Source: Mesorhizobium sp. 113-3-3
Lineage (GTDB): Bacteria; Pseudomonadota; Alphaproteobacteria; Rhizobiales; Rhizobiaceae
Length of the DNA: 64,000 nt
Reading direction: 5' to 3'
NCBI RefSeq assembly: GCF_016756495.1
Contig: NZ_AP023243.1
Coordinates: 2,856,501 to 2,920,500 of the forward strand
Part shown: one piece after another, positions 1 to 9,498 of the stretch
Layout: each line of letters starts with the position of its first letter
How positions within the stretch are numbered: position 1 is the stretch's first letter
Made by a program: the position numbers and the translations under genes
The notes under the pieces: generated by a model
Database searches by the model: none
Told to the model about the DNA's origin: nothing
Seen by the model: only the letters and a program-made list of their open reading frames with translations

Positions 1-192
1 CGGCGTGATGCGAGCAGTTGGTGCACCAAGCCGGCAATGTGTGCCATTCGCGCAGATCACCTGGCGCCACGTCCAGGCCGGCGTGCACGCCTGCCATTGA
101 TGATCTTCCCCATGACATGTCGGCTGTTTGTAGTGGATCAGCAGCATGCCCCGCCGGCGAAGGATCGCTTCGCGCCAGCCGAGGCGTGCTCC
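1..192. other. Left edge, no supportable gene
   Basis: Open frames exist on both strands but none shows a ribosome binding site, a recognisable domain or conserved-looking protein composition. A gene entering from the left on the minus strand cannot be excluded, because one reverse frame stays open to the edge. Confidence 0.3.
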
Positions 193-438
193 TCACGCAT
201 CCGAAGGCTTCGTCTTGCGGGCTTCCTGTTCGCCATTCAGAAGGCCGAAATCGCCCGAACGCGTGCCGATGTTGGCATGCAGAAAGCCCTCGGCGGCCAG
301 GCCACGACGCAGCAGTTCACGCACGGCGGCCGCGCGGCTCGGCATGCGCTTGTCGAAACGCCATGTGTCGAGGGCCGCGAATTCTTCCTCGTTCAGCATG
401 ACCTGCAGGCGTTCAGGACGCTCGAGATTGTCAGCCAT
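193..438 (-). CDS. Small ribbon-helix-helix-like protein (81 aa)
   Basis: Unnamed small protein. Residues 8-50 (RPERLQVMLNEEEFAALDTW, then an Arg-rich RMPSRAAAVRELLRRGL stretch) have the look of a ribbon-helix-helix/CopG-type DNA-binding fold: a short strand followed by two helices, the second carrying SRAAAVREL. The C-terminus is polar and Lys/Arg-rich. The family is usually an antitoxin or a self-regulating repressor, but no toxin partner lies beside it: the next gene is divergent and unrelated in type. The function is inferred from fold resemblance only. Confidence 0.7.
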   Translation of the reverse strand: MADNLERPERLQVMLNEEEFAALDTWRFDKRMPSRAAAVRELLRRGLAAEGFLHANIGTRSGDFGLLNGEQEARKTKPSDA

Positions 439-709
439 TGCGAAGGTCCCTTCTTCCGGCGATGCGGCCGGCGAGCCGAATGAGTAAGTGACTTATGTGC
501 CTCACAATCTGCCAATGGCCCGTTTGGTTCCGAGATAGTCAAACACATTTGTTGCATCATCGGCTCAAAGTGCTTGGGTTACGTCACCGACTAAACATAC
601 TAACTAATTGATTTTATTAACAATTTCTTGATAATTGTCTTGCTTTAACGAATGGCGGGGCGCATGGTGAAAGTGAGGGAAAACCCAGTCCATTGGACAG
701 GAGTTTGCC

Positions 710-1003
710 ATGCACAACTACCCGATCGAATTGCGTGACGATCTCAATCGCACACTGATCGAGACGATCTATCATTTTGGAATCGTGAACGTTCCGGTCC
801 TGGCCGCCAGTCTGGCCGGCCGCCACGGAGACCTGTCGATTGCCGACGCCGAACGGCTGGTGCTGGGTTTCGCCCAGCTCTATTCGGCACCCATCGAGTT
901 CGACCGCTCGGCTAGCGACTGGCGGTCGAGGGAGCCTGTCAGTGCGGACAATAATGGTCTGCTCCTCGAAATCGTCGCGAACGAGTTCGGCCGCGCCGCC
1001 TGA
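710..1003 (+). CDS. Hypothetical protein (97 aa)
   Basis: I do not recognise this family. The protein is acidic and soluble with no signal peptide or membrane segment; it opens MHNYPIELRDDLNRTLIETI and is predicted mostly helical. The start is well supported by an AGGAG ribosome site about 8 bases upstream. The preceding 220 bases (about 488-709) are distinctly AT-rich compared with the surrounding DNA and probably hold the promoters for this gene and the divergent small gene to its left. The next gene, katE, converges on it. Confidence 0.65.
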   Translation: MHNYPIELRDDLNRTLIETIYHFGIVNVPVLAASLAGRHGDLSIADAERLVLGFAQLYSAPIEFDRSASDWRSREPVSADNNGLLLEIVANEFGRAA

Positions 1004-1100
1004 CGCCCGCTCGCCAGGTTGCTGATCGGCTGCACGCGCGGCTGGATCCGGCTGCGCCTACGCTACGGAGGCGCGGTCGCAGCCAGGTTCAGTCCGTCGC

Positions 1101-3209
1101 TCAGCCCAGCTTCACCTTCGGCTCGCGTGCCCAGACGCGCAGGTCGCCCAGCCTGGCGACGAAGCCCGCGACATCCCCAGCGGATGCAAGCGGAATCACC
1201 GCCTCGTCCTTGGCAACTCCGGCCTTTTCCAGCAGCGGGGCCGCCGCCTCGACGAAGCCGATGAATTTGCAGTGCGCAAAGGCATCGGCGACGAAGTCGC
1301 GGGCGGTCGATTCCTTCAAGAGGTCGGCCATTGCAGGCTTTGCCGGCAACAGCGCAATGGCGTCGTAGAGCACCGACGGCGCGCCTGATATCATCTGCTG
1401 CGCGTCGATCCAGCTGCCGTCGCTCGCCTTGGCGCCGCTGACCTTCGGCGCGATGATTTCGAACTTGGCGCCGGCCTTGGTCAGCGCCTGCTTCAGCGCA
1501 TTCAGCAAAGCGGCGTCGGTGCCGTCGGTCACCAGGATGCCGAGCTTGCGGCCCTCGAAGCGGCCGGGGCCGTTCTTGAGGATGCTGAGCGCGTCCGACG
1601 CCGGGAGATCGCGGCGCGTGGGCACCGCCGCATCGGCGGGCTTCGGCATCGCCTTCAAGCCAAGCGCGTCGGCCACCTTGCGAGCCAACGCATCATCGAT
1701 GTTGAGAAGGTGGGAAACGACACGCTCGCGAATAACAGGTGTTTGCACCTTGCTCAATTCGAAGGTCAGCGCCGAGGCGATGTGGCCTTGCTCCACAGGG
1801 TGCTGGCTGATGTAGAATTGGCGTGCCTGGCTGTAGTGATCGGCAAAGCTTTCCGGTCGCAGGCGGGCCTTCGGCCCGGATTCGGCTTCGGCAAAGGAGC
1901 GAAAACCCTTTTGCGGGGATTCGCGCGGGCCTTCATCCCATGAATTGGGCTGGTAGTTGGCCCGGCCGGCCGGATTGCGCATCGCCATGTGCCCGTCCTG
2001 CTGGAAAGTGTGGAAGGGGCATTTCGGCGCGTTGATCGGGATGTGGGTGAAGTTGGTGCTGCCCAGCCGTTTGATCTGCGTGTCGAGATAGGAAAAATTG
2101 CGGCCCTGCAGCAGCGGGTCGTTCGAGAAGTCGACGCCGGGCGGCACGTTCTGCGTCATGAACGCCACCTGCTCGGTCTCTGCGAAGAAATTGTCGGGCA
2201 TGCGATCGAGGACCAGCCGGCCGACCGCGATCGGCGGCAGCACCTCCTCGGGGATGAGTTTGGTCGGATCGAGGATGTCGAAGTCGAAGCTGTCGGCGAA
2301 CGCCTGGTCGAAGAGCTGCAGCTGCAGTTCCCATTCGGGAAAATTCCCGGCGTGGATCGCGTCCCAGAGGTCGCGGCGATGGAAGTCGGGGTCAGCGCCG
2401 TTGATCTTGACCGCCTCGTTCCAGGCGACCGACTGGAGGCCGAGCTTGGGCTTCCAGAGGAATTTGACGAAGGTCGATTCATCCTTGGCGTTGAGCAGCC
2501 GGAAGGTGTGGACGCCAAAACCCTCCATGAAACGCAGCGAGCGCGGGATGGCGCGGTCGGACATCGCCCACATGATCATGTGCATGCTTTCCGGCGTGAG
2601 CGAGATGAAATCCCAGAAATTGTCGTGCGCGGTCTGCGCCTGCGGGAAGTCGCTGTTCGGCTCGGCCTTCGCGGCATGGATCAGGTCGGGAAACTTGATC
2701 GCATCCTGGATGAAGAACACCGGCATGTTGTTGCCGACAATGTCCCAATTGCCTTCCTGCGTGTAAAGCTTGACGGCGAAGCCGCGCACGTCGCGGGCAA
2801 GATCGGCGGAGCCCTTGTTGCCGGCAACGGTGGAGAAGCGCACGAAAGCCGGTGTCTTTTCGCCGGCGCGCTGGAAGATGTCGGCGCGGGTGTATTTGGC
2901 CAGCGATTCATAGGTTTCGAAATAGCCGTGCGCGCCATAGCCGCGCGCATGGACGACGCGCTCGGGAATGCGCTCGTGATCGAAATGGAAGATCTTTTCG
3001 CGGAAGTGGAAGTCCTCGAGCACGGTTGGCCCACGGGCACCGATCTTCAACGAGTTCTGGTCGTCGGACACAGGGCCGCCCTGTGCGGTGGTCAGCAGTT
3101 CGGTCGAACCGGACGCGGTCTGGTGCAGTTCGCCCCCTTCGCCGCGTTGCAGTTTCTGATCGTGGATGGTCGCGGCCGTCCCGGCCAATTTGGATGCTTG
3201 CTTCGCCAT
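1101..3209 (-). CDS. katE: Large-subunit catalase (HPII/KatE type)
   Basis: Monofunctional haem catalase that dismutates hydrogen peroxide to water and oxygen in the cytoplasm. At 702 aa it belongs to the large-subunit clade. The catalytic His sits in [11 protein letters not shown] (about residue 87), the distal Asn in [11 protein letters not shown] (about 161), and the haem-ligand Tyr region in RNFSYLDTQ. Residues from about 550 onward ([13 protein letters not shown]) form the extra C-terminal DJ-1/PfpI-like flavodoxin-fold domain that small catalases lack. It lies downstream of the CsbD stress gene on the same strand, about 150 bp away with a hairpin between, so it is probably transcribed separately. 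Large catalases are commonly stationary-phase or general-stress genes; that regulation is inferred. Confidence 0.96.
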   Translation of the reverse strand: MAKQASKLAGTAATIHDQKLQRGEGGELHQTASGSTELLTTAQGGPVSDDQNSLKIGARGPTVLEDFHFREKIFHFDHERIPERVVHARGYGAHGYFETYESLAKYTRADIFQRAGEKTPAFVRFSTVAGNKGSADLARDVRGFAVKLYTQEGNWDIVGNNMPVFFIQDAIKFPDLIHAAKAEPNSDFPQAQTAHDNFWDFISLTPESMHMIMWAMSDRAIPRSLRFMEGFGVHTFRLLNAKDESTFVKFLWKPKLGLQSVAWNEAVKINGADPDFHRRDLWDAIHAGNFPEWELQLQLFDQAFADSFDFDILDPTKLIPEEVLPPIAVGRLVLDRMPDNFFAETEQVAFMTQNVPPGVDFSNDPLLQGRNFSYLDTQIKRLGSTNFTHIPINAPKCPFHTFQQDGHMAMRNPAGRANYQPNSWDEGPRESPQKGFRSFAEAESGPKARLRPESFADHYSQARQFYISQHPVEQGHIASALTFELSKVQTPVIRERVVSHLLNIDDALARKVADALGLKAMPKPADAAVPTRRDLPASDALSILKNGPGRFEGRKLGILVTDGTDAALLNALKQALTKAGAKFEIIAPKVSGAKASDGSWIDAQQMISGAPSVLYDAIALLPAKPAMADLLKESTARDFVADAFAHCKFIGFVEAAAPLLEKAGVAKDEAVIPLASAGDVAGFVARLGDLRVWAREPKVKLG

Positions 3210-3305
3210 GACTGAAAATCCCTAGGGTCAATGCGCGGGCTGCGCTGGTTCCTCAATCTCTGGGAAGGCGATGTGTTCCCTGCCGATTTCAAATCCGCGA
3301 ATGAA

Positions 3306-3333
3306 GAAGGCCGCCGGTTCGACGGCGGCCTTC
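3306..3333 (-). terminator. Hairpin after csbD-like gene
   Basis: Perfect 11-bp inverted repeat (GAAGGCCGCCG / CGGCGGCCTTC) with a 6-base loop, just past the stop of the CsbD gene and before katE. It has no long T-run on the minus strand, so its strength as an intrinsic terminator is uncertain. Confidence 0.55.
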
Positions 3334-3358
3334 ACCTGTCTTTTGAAGCGAGGAATGT

Positions 3359-3574
3359 TCAGAGGTTCTTGTTGATCGCGGCCGCTGTCTTGTTGGTCGC
3401 GTCCTTGACGGCGGACTTGGCGTCGCCGACGGCCTTCTGGACCTTGCCCTTGGCTTCCTGCGCCGCGCCTTCGGCGCGCAGGCGGTCATTGCCGACGGCC
3501 TTGCCGACGCCTTCCTTGGCCTTGCCTACGGCCTGATTGGCGAGACCCGAGGCCTTGTCACTGGTGCTTCCCAT
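3359..3574 (-). CDS. CsbD family stress-response protein (71 aa)
   Basis: Small, highly charged, Ala/Lys-rich protein of the CsbD family, general stress proteins of unknown biochemical role. It shows the family pattern of repeated A-x-G-K-x-[QK]-K-A-[VT]-G segments: [20 protein letters not shown] (about 13-32), then [20 protein letters not shown]. The start ([10 protein letters not shown]) is inside a much longer open frame, but everything upstream of it is non-coding in character, and AAGGAAC lies about 8 bases before the ATG. Its position next to katE suggests both belong to a stress response, though each appears to have its own transcript. Confidence 0.88.
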   Translation of the reverse strand: MGSTSDKASGLANQAVGKAKEGVGKAVGNDRLRAEGAAQEAKGKVQKAVGDAKSAVKDATNKTAAAINKNL

Positions 3575-3672
3575 GGAATGTTCCTTTTTTGCGAATTGTC
3601 TGCCTGACCGGCAAGGACCAACGTCGCTTTGTTGGGAAGGTTCCGCACGCCCTGGAGAGCGCCGCAAACGAA

Positions 3673-3707
3673 AAGGCCCGCCACCGACGCGAATCGTGAC
3701 GGGCCTT
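3673..3707 (-). terminator. Terminator of the hydroxyacid dehydrogenase gene
   Basis: Inverted repeat AAGGCCCG / CGGGCCTT with a 19-base loop, followed on the minus strand by TTTT. It lies 95 bp past the stop of the D-2-hydroxyacid dehydrogenase gene. Confidence 0.6.
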
Positions 3708-3801
3708 CTGGAGTAGGCCAGGCGTCCCACCGCCCGACCTATTGCAAAACCTGTCAGCCGGACGATCGTTCCATCACAACAAGAAACCCGCGGGCCTCCC
3801 C

Positions 3802-4866
3802 TCAGTTCCTGTCCACCGGCTTGGAACGCATCCTCGACACCGTCTCGCGTTCCGCCCGCTTGGAGCGCAGCGGCGGCAGGCCGCGGTCGATCAGGTCCAT
3901 GTCTTCCAGCACCATGTCGCCCATGCGCTTGAAGGCAATGTCGAGCGCGCCGGCGCGGTGGGCCGAGCGCAGGAAGCCGGGCAGGGCACGCACGGGATGA
4001 TCCTGTGCCAACGGCTCCTCTGGAAAGACATCGCTGGCGGCGACGATGTGGCCGCTCTTCACCGCCGCCATCAAGGCCGGGAAATCGACCACGCCGGCGC
4101 GGCTGAGCAGGATGAAGGCGGCGCCCCTGCGCATCGAGGCGAAGGCATCCGCGCCGAGAAAACCCTGGTTCTCGGAGGTCACCGAGGCGACGACGAAAAC
4201 GAAGTCGCTCGATGTCAGCACGTCGTCGAGCGAGGCCGGCTCGACGCCATTGTCGATCAGGATCGACGGCGGCAGCCAGGGGTCGAACACCTTGGTGCTG
4301 ACGCGGAAACCCGTGAGCAGCCGGTTCAGCGCGCGGCCGAGATCGCCAAAGCCGATGATGCCGACATCGGCGCCGGACAGGAGCCGCGCCGTCTGGTTGC
4401 CGTCGCCGCCCCACAGCTCTTCGCCCTTGCGGAAGGCGAGATCGGCATCGACGATGCCGCGCGCAAGGTTCAGCGCCATGGCAAGGCCAAGCTCGGCCAC
4501 CGGCTCGGCGAAGACCAGTCCGGTGGTGACGACATGAATCCCGCGCGCGAACAGCGTCTCGTAGGGCATGTTGTTGAGGAGGTTGGTCTCGACATTGAAG
4601 ACGCAGCGCAGCGCCGTCATCCGACCCAGCGTCTCCGACGAAAGCGGCGGCTGGCCGACGATATAGCGGGCCTGCGCCAGCACATCGGCCGGCAGTTCGG
4701 CGACGCCTTCGGCCGTGGTCTCGACGATGCGGTATTTCGCCTTGAAACGCGCCAGTTGCGGCGGCGTGAAGATCAGTTCCAGCGAGCGCGGTTCCGGCGC
4801 GCTGATCACCAGCGGCAAATCCTTGTTTGGCACGACGATTCCTCCCGGCGCGATGCTGTCGCGCAT
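3802..4866 (-). CDS. D-2-hydroxyacid dehydrogenase (NAD-binding)
   Basis: Member of the D-isomer-specific 2-hydroxyacid dehydrogenase family, which reduces 2-oxoacids or oxidises D-2-hydroxyacids. The Rossmann motif [12 protein letters not shown] is followed by an acidic residue that should select NAD(H). The catalytic Arg region is seen in LLSRAGVVD, the Glu in FPEEPL, and the His in [10 protein letters not shown], so the active site looks intact. ATG at 4866 was preferred over an in-frame TTG five codons upstream. It is divergent from a LacI-type regulator with only about 165 bp between the starts, and a palindromic operator candidate lies there. A sugar-acid or hydroxyacid substrate is inferred from that pairing; the exact substrate is unknown. 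Confidence 0.88.
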   Translation of the reverse strand: MRDSIAPGGIVVPNKDLPLVISAPEPRSLELIFTPPQLARFKAKYRIVETTAEGVAELPADVLAQARYIVGQPPLSSETLGRMTALRCVFNVETNLLNNMPYETLFARGIHVVTTGLVFAEPVAELGLAMALNLARGIVDADLAFRKGEELWGGDGNQTARLLSGADVGIIGFGDLGRALNRLLTGFRVSTKVFDPWLPPSILIDNGVEPASLDDVLTSSDFVFVVASVTSENQGFLGADAFASMRRGAAFILLSRAGVVDFPALMAAVKSGHIVAASDVFPEEPLAQDHPVRALPGFLRSAHRAGALDIAFKRMGDMVLEDMDLIDRGLPPLRSKRAERETVSRMRSKPVDRN

Positions 4867-4949
4867 TTTTGCTTTGCCCAAGCCGTTGTCCCAAAACGCC
4901 GTGCGTTTCGGGCGACATGGGATCGGTGGCTAAAATACCGCCGATGAAC

Positions 4950-4978
4950 CGATTTACAACTGCGAAAAATCGATTTAC
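4950..4978. promoter_or_regulatory. Candidate LacI-type operator
   Basis: Between the divergent dehydrogenase and LacI genes, CGATTTAC occurs twice (4950-4957 and 4971-4978), 21 bp or two helical turns apart. The second copy overlaps the perfect 10-bp palindrome AAATCGATTT (4967-4976), which has the central CG typical of LacI/GalR operators. Confidence 0.5.
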
Positions 4979-5032
4979 TCGTTTCTCCGGCGGGCAGAAA
5001 ATACCTCTGTCCGCGCCTCGGGAGGAGGAGCA

Positions 5033-6088
5033 ATGGCGCATAGGCGGGACCAGCAGCGGCGTGCGTCGATCCACGATGTGGCGAGCCGCGCCGGCGTGTC
5101 GGCCGCCACCGTCTCCAAGGTCATGGCCGGCGTCGCCACGGTCAAGCCCGAGAATGCGCAGCGCGTCTTCGACGCCATCGAACAACTGGGCTATCGCGTC
5201 GATCCGCTGGCCTCCGACATGCGCCGGGCCAAGCGCCGCATCATCGGCGCCATCATGCCGGAATTCGAAAGCGAGTTCTTCGGCCAGATGGTCACCCAGC
5301 TCGAGAGCCTCGCCGAACAGCGCGGCTATACGCTGGTGGCGGCGTCGAGCCGCGAATCCGAAACGCGCGAAACCGAAATCCTAGCCCGCATGCATGACTG
5401 GCGCGTGGCCGGCGTGGTGCTGGCGCCGGTGCGCAACGAGCATGGGCCTGCGGCCGCCTTCATGAAGGCCAACGGCATGACCGGCGTGCTGATCGACCGC
5501 GTGCTCTCCGACGACGCCTTCGACACGGTGTCGGCCGACAGTGCCGCCGCCAGCGCCGAAGTGGCGCGCGAACTGATCGGCAAGGGCCATCGCCACATCC
5601 TTGTCGTCGGCCTTGGCGAGCAGGTGGCGACGGTGCGCGCCCGCCTCGACGGGTTTCGCACCACCGCACTGCAACTGGCGCCGGATGTGCGCATCGATGT
5701 CGTGCTGGCCGAAAGCGATGTAGAGCCGCTCAGGGCACAGCTGCGCGACTATTTTGCAAAAGGCGAGCGCCCGACGGCCGTCTATTCGCTGTTCCTCAAG
5801 GGCACGCTGGTGGCGCTGTCGGAGTTCCGGCGGCGTGGCTGGCACTGCCCCAACGACATTTCGCTGGTCGGCTTCGACGACGCCGAATGGATGCAGGTGA
5901 CATGGCCGGCCATCGCCGCCGTGGTGCAGCCGGTGCGCCAGATCGCCGGCCACGCCATGGAAGCACTGTTTGCCAGGATTGAAGGCGAGGAGGGGCCGCC
6001 GACCGCGCGGCTCGAGGCTTGCAAGGTTTTGATGCGGGAATCCGTTGGCTCGCCAGGCAGCGGCCCGCATTCCGCAAACCCGCAATAG
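5033..6088 (+). CDS. LacI family transcriptional regulator
   Basis: 351-aa repressor-type regulator. The N-terminal helix-turn-helix reads [20 protein letters not shown] (about 11-30) with the hinge helix region ending near residue 60 ([13 protein letters not shown]). From about 68 ([19 protein letters not shown]) to 335 it has a periplasmic-binding-protein-like effector domain ending in the family signature [15 protein letters not shown] strong GGAGGAGGAG ribosome site precedes the ATG. It is divergent from the D-2-hydroxyacid dehydrogenase and probably controls it and itself through the palindrome at 4967-4976. The effector is unknown, plausibly a sugar or sugar acid. Confidence 0.92.
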   Translation: MAHRRDQQRRASIHDVASRAGVSAATVSKVMAGVATVKPENAQRVFDAIEQLGYRVDPLASDMRRAKRRIIGAIMPEFESEFFGQMVTQLESLAEQRGYTLVAASSRESETRETEILARMHDWRVAGVVLAPVRNEHGPAAAFMKANGMTGVLIDRVLSDDAFDTVSADSAAASAEVARELIGKGHRHILVVGLGEQVATVRARLDGFRTTALQLAPDVRIDVVLAESDVEPLRAQLRDYFAKGERPTAVYSLFLKGTLVALSEFRRRGWHCPNDISLVGFDDAEWMQVTWPAIAAVVQPVRQIAGHAMEALFARIEGEEGPPTARLEACKVLMRESVGSPGSGPHSANPQ

Positions 6089-6407
6089 CCACCATCACGC
6101 TTGAAAGCATGAACCATGTCGATGTCGACATCGCCGGCGGCCTCGGAAGGCGGGGCTGCAGCTGGGGGTGTCCTCACTTTCTGCGGCAGGTGCCGCCACG
6201 TCAAGGTGTAAAAGGCCTTAAGGCTGGCGGGACAGAGGGGGTGTGAAGGATCGCGACGGAACGGTTTTCAATCGTAGGTGCGCCGGCTAATCCCAGAGGA
6301 TGCCAGATGCTCTCCCAACCCCAAGGCTGGCGCGCGTCCCTTCTCCCCTGTGGAAGGAGAAGGGAACACGCCTCTGCCTTCGATGGCGGGAGAGAGTGGG
6401 AGGACCC
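6089..6407. repeat. Gene-free gap with a palindromic repeat fragment
   Basis: No gene is supported here. At about 6336-6400 the sequence has CCCTTCTCCCCTGTGGAAGGAGAAGGG, an imperfect hairpin, followed by GCGGGAGAGAGTGGGAGGACCCT. This matches the style of intergenic repeat units common in rhizobial genomes and resembles the hairpins at 31.5 kb and 41.8 kb. Confidence 0.45.
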
Positions 6408-7616
6408 TCAGGCCATACCGGGCTGCCGCCGCGGTCCCAGATGGCGCATCTTGCGGCCGATGATCATCAGCTGGCGCGCCGTGTTGTTGCGCAGGCGCCG
6501 CACGCGCCATTCCAGTCCGGTTTCGGTGGTGATCTGCTTGGCGTAGACGCTGACGCGCATGCCTTCCGCATCCGAGGCCACCTTGACCGGGTCGTCGTAG
6601 AAAGCGCCGATCTTGTCAGCCGCCATGCCTGGCGTTGCCAGCCAGCGCGGGATGTGGACCGAATGGAGCTGATCGACATCGATCATGACCCGTCCGATGC
6701 CGACGCCCGGAGTCGGGCATGTCGTCACGAATGCATCGCCGATGAAGACGACCCCGTCGCGACGATGGCCTTGCGTCGTGGTCAGATTGACCTGCCTGAC
6801 CTCAACGGGACTCGCCACTTCGAAATTGCCGCACTGCGCCGATATTTCGGGCATCAGTTCGCAAAGCATCTTTTGCGGATCGGCGCGGAAATCCCGCGTC
6901 CACTGTTCGGCGACGGTGCGATAGACGAACATGTTCGCCCGCATCCTGTCGCCGATGGGAAAGACGGTGAGATAGGCGATGCGGTCCGAGGCCCGTTTGC
7001 CGTAGCAGGTGACGGCCCGAAAGGCGCAGTCACGCGGCGCAATGGCGAGGTCGAAGCCCATGGACAGCGAATGCGCCTTCGACAGTTCGATGCGCTCGAC
7101 GCCGATGGCGCGCCGCACCAATTCGCTGTAGCCGGTGGCCACCACCAGCAGGCGGGCATTGATGACGGTGCCGTCGGCCAGCACGACACGTTGCCGGTCC
7201 GGTCCGGTCGAGACCTCGGTTACCTTGCCGACCGTCAGCGGTACCTGCGACGGCAAGGCATCGCGCAGGCCATTGATCAGCGCTCCGTAGGAAAATGCGT
7301 ATTCCCACTTTTTTTCACGCGCGAAGAATTGACCGAGGCGGAAGACATCGACGTCGGTAAACGGGGTGACGAGAGGCATGACCATCTTGTCGAGACCGAG
7401 CTTCTCGAACAGTTGCATCTGGTTCGCGCCGATCTTCTCGGCCCGGAACTCGTCGTGATGGACGCGGTGCGGGTCGATCAGCGCCACCTTGCGGCCGGCG
7501 TTTCCCAACACCGTTGCCAGGGTGGTGCCAGCCATTCCGGCGCCAATGATCGCCACGTCGACTTCGCCCGGGGCAACCTCAGCGGGGGTCATGTCGCTGC
7601 CCTTTCTGCTGGTCAT
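6408..7616 (-). CDS. FAD-dependent oxidoreductase / monooxygenase-like
   Basis: About 400-aa flavoprotein of the PHBH/geranylgeranyl-reductase-like class. The FAD dinucleotide motif VDVAIIGAGMAGTTLATVLG is near the N-terminus, the next conserved element VVATGYSELVRR near 150, and the second FAD motif FIGDAFVTTCPTPGVGIGR near 295, where GD contacts the FAD ribityl chain. The start at 7616 (MTSRKGSDM) was chosen because GTGGAG lies 7 bases upstream; an in-frame ATG five codons earlier has no such site. No substrate can be deduced. The neighbours are the LacI module on one side and the polysaccharide island on the other, and neither clearly includes it. Confidence 0.85.
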   Translation of the reverse strand: MTSRKGSDMTPAEVAPGEVDVAIIGAGMAGTTLATVLGNAGRKVALIDPHRVHHDEFRAEKIGANQMQLFEKLGLDKMVMPLVTPFTDVDVFRLGQFFAREKKWEYAFSYGALINGLRDALPSQVPLTVGKVTEVSTGPDRQRVVLADGTVINARLLVVATGYSELVRRAIGVERIELSKAHSLSMGFDLAIAPRDCAFRAVTCYGKRASDRIAYLTVFPIGDRMRANMFVYRTVAEQWTRDFRADPQKMLCELMPEISAQCGNFEVASPVEVRQVNLTTTQGHRRDGVVFIGDAFVTTCPTPGVGIGRVMIDVDQLHSVHIPRWLATPGMAADKIGAFYDDPVKVASDAEGMRVSVYAKQITTETGLEWRVRRLRNNTARQLMIIGRKMRHLGPRRQPGMA

Positions 7617-7711
7617 TGCCTCACTCCACAATCTGTGGTGGAAAATATCTTCCAGCCCTTAATCAACCTCAAGCAACCCACACGCGTGGCCGGTAGTAAC
7701 ACTTGTTTACC

Positions 7712-9211
7712 TTAACGCCGGGCCTGTTGTTTCCAGCGCGGCGCGATCGCCGAGCCATCGATGAATTCCAGTCCGCCCGCCTCGTTGAGCGTGTGCAGCT
7801 TGCGCCCACTCCATAGCGCGCCAGGAGTTAAGATCGTCTCGACGACCTGCTCCATGCCGTTCAAATCAAGGTGAGCGACGCGTGCGATGCCAAGGGCCGC
7901 GCCATAGCTCCTGCGGCAATCCTGCACCGGGCGCAGCAGGTCGTTGCCGCGCCTGACCATGCGGCCTGCCGGCCGCGCCGAGGCGATGTCGACCAGCACG
8001 GGATTTTTGGGATGCTGCGTCCAGGGTCCGCGGAAGTCGGGTGCCGACCACAGATGCAGCGCATCGGAGAAGGCGCCGCCGCCGTCGCGGACGGTGGCGA
8101 ACAGCCACCAGCGCCCGCCGTGCTCGACCAGGGTGGCGTCGCTGGCGACGACGTCGGACAGGAGCGTCGCTTCCTTGACCCATCCGCCGGGGAAGGCGGT
8201 GGCGCGGTAGAGATCGACGGTGCGGTTGGCGCAGCTTTCCGGCACCATCCAGACCTCGCCGTCGCGTTCGAAGACGAAGGGGTATGAGAGATGGTAGGGC
8301 AGGTCGAGCACCGGTTCGGGACGTCCGATCGGCCCCGATGGACCGAAGGGCACGGCGGAGATGATGGCCCGCCCCAGACGGTGGATATAGTCCTCGACGA
8401 ACAGGGTGACCTGTCCCTGGTGGAGGATCGGGAACGGATCGGCGTAGAAGCGGCTGCCATCGTCGGGCAACACCTGCCAGCCGGATGCCGGATGGGCGCG
8501 CAGGTCGTAGAGGTCGCGGCCATTGGTCTGGCGCCAGCCGACCTTCCAGTGCGGGGCGTTGTAGCAGAGGTGGTAGATCTTCTGGACGATGCGCCGCGCC
8601 AACGCCTTGCCCGCCCGGATGCCAAGCTTGGTGGTCGAGGGTATCCGCGGCGAGGCACCGACTTGCGCCGGTTCGGGCAGCACGGGCACGGCCCGCGCGG
8701 TGCCATTCATGGCCGCGAGGATCAGGCTTGCCGTGCGCGCCAGCATGTCCTGGAAGGAAGAAAGCGCGATGCCGCCATATTCGGTGCCCAGGCGTCCCTC
8801 GGCGACGGTGGCGCCATTCTCCTCGATACGGGCAATCGGCGTGCGGCCGTCGAGGATCAGCGCCAGCAGCGCCGCTTCGCCGGCGGCGCCGTCATAGGTG
8901 ATGCGCCAGACGCGCGTTCCTTCCAGGCTCACGTCGCCGCAGAGGTCGAGCACCAGATCGGGGGAGGCGGGCGGCTGCGTGTGGTAGGGCGCCAGCGCCG
9001 ACAGCGGCAGGCGCTTGGCCAGCCCGTCCGCCGGCAGGCCGTGGAGGACCGTTTCAAGCTGGAACAATGCCGCGACGCTGCCTGGAATGCCGCTTCCAGC
9101 CGGCCTGGCGTCGACGGACACCTCGACCTGCGCCAGTGCCGCCAGGCGCTGCAGCAGCAGCAGGTGAAAAGCACGGACGCATTCGCTGTCCAGGCGCAGG
9201 CTCACTTGCAT
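7712..9211 (-). CDS. GINT1 N-terminal-like propeller protein of the polysaccharide island
   Basis: 499-aa protein. Residues about 215-490 look like the N-terminal propeller domain of plant glucosamine inositolphosphorylceramide transferase 1. Repeated blade motifs are seen: RFYADPFPILHQGQVTLFVE, YPFVFERDGEVWMVPES, DATLVEHGGRWWLFAT, and HPKNPVLVD. The plant GT64 catalytic domain is absent. The first 190 residues resemble a degenerate formyltransferase-like segment (PDLVLDLCGDVSL, VWRITYDGAAGE, GGIALSSFQDML), the arrangement often seen when this domain occurs in bacteria. No signal peptide. It is divergent from the chain-length gene with a 287-bp shared promoter region and borders the island, so a role in decorating or assembling surface polysaccharide is inferred. 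Confidence 0.75.
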   Translation of the reverse strand: MQVSLRLDSECVRAFHLLLLQRLAALAQVEVSVDARPAGSGIPGSVAALFQLETVLHGLPADGLAKRLPLSALAPYHTQPPASPDLVLDLCGDVSLEGTRVWRITYDGAAGEAALLALILDGRTPIARIEENGATVAEGRLGTEYGGIALSSFQDMLARTASLILAAMNGTARAVPVLPEPAQVGASPRIPSTTKLGIRAGKALARRIVQKIYHLCYNAPHWKVGWRQTNGRDLYDLRAHPASGWQVLPDDGSRFYADPFPILHQGQVTLFVEDYIHRLGRAIISAVPFGPSGPIGRPEPVLDLPYHLSYPFVFERDGEVWMVPESCANRTVDLYRATAFPGGWVKEATLLSDVVASDATLVEHGGRWWLFATVRDGGGAFSDALHLWSAPDFRGPWTQHPKNPVLVDIASARPAGRMVRRGNDLLRPVQDCRRSYGAALGIARVAHLDLNGMEQVVETILTPGALWSGRKLHTLNEAGGLEFIDGSAIAPRWKQQARR

Positions 9212-9376
9212 GTCGCACCCTTGGCGTTGTGATGTCTTGTATGTGGCCGGTGTTCGATTTCAGGGCAGGGGAGACGGCGGCACGGTAGGGCTTGACTTAA
9301 GTGCTGCCCCATTTCCATTCGTCTCCTGCTCGCTCGCGCCCGTATCAGCGCCTGTGCTAATATTACGCAAACTCCA

Positions 9377-9408
9377 TGCCAAAAATGGGTAAACGCCCTG
9401 CCAAAAAT
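9377..9408. promoter_or_regulatory. Direct-repeat element in the divergent polysaccharide promoter
   Basis: TGCCAAAAAT occurs at 9377-9386 and again at 9399-9408, 22 bp apart, in the AT-rich region between the divergent propeller gene and chain-length gene. Two-turn spacing suggests a dimeric regulator site. A short inverted repeat AGTGTT-TT-AACACT follows at 9434-9447. Confidence 0.4.
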
Positions 9409-9498
9409 CAGAAGAGCTCTCAACATAATTAACAGTGTTTTAACACTTGAAGGAATAGCTAGGCTTAGGCCGCAATCTAATCTTTTGGGGCACATGGA

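Noticed and set aside
18..483. Three overlapping plus-strand frames at the left end
   Set aside because: They are antisense to or overlap the ribbon-helix-helix-like gene and show biased, domain-free translations.
1989..3215. Long plus-strand open frame opposite katE
   Set aside because: Antisense shadow of the catalase; GC-rich codons in katE keep the opposite frame open. The translation has no domain.
3359..5185. 608-codon minus-strand frame
   Set aside because: Only its last 71 codons (CsbD) are real; the rest is the shadow of the hydroxyacid dehydrogenase gene, Arg-rich and without domain features.
6300..7715. 471-codon plus-strand frame
   Set aside because: Antisense to the FAD oxidoreductase, whose FAD motifs establish the coding strand.
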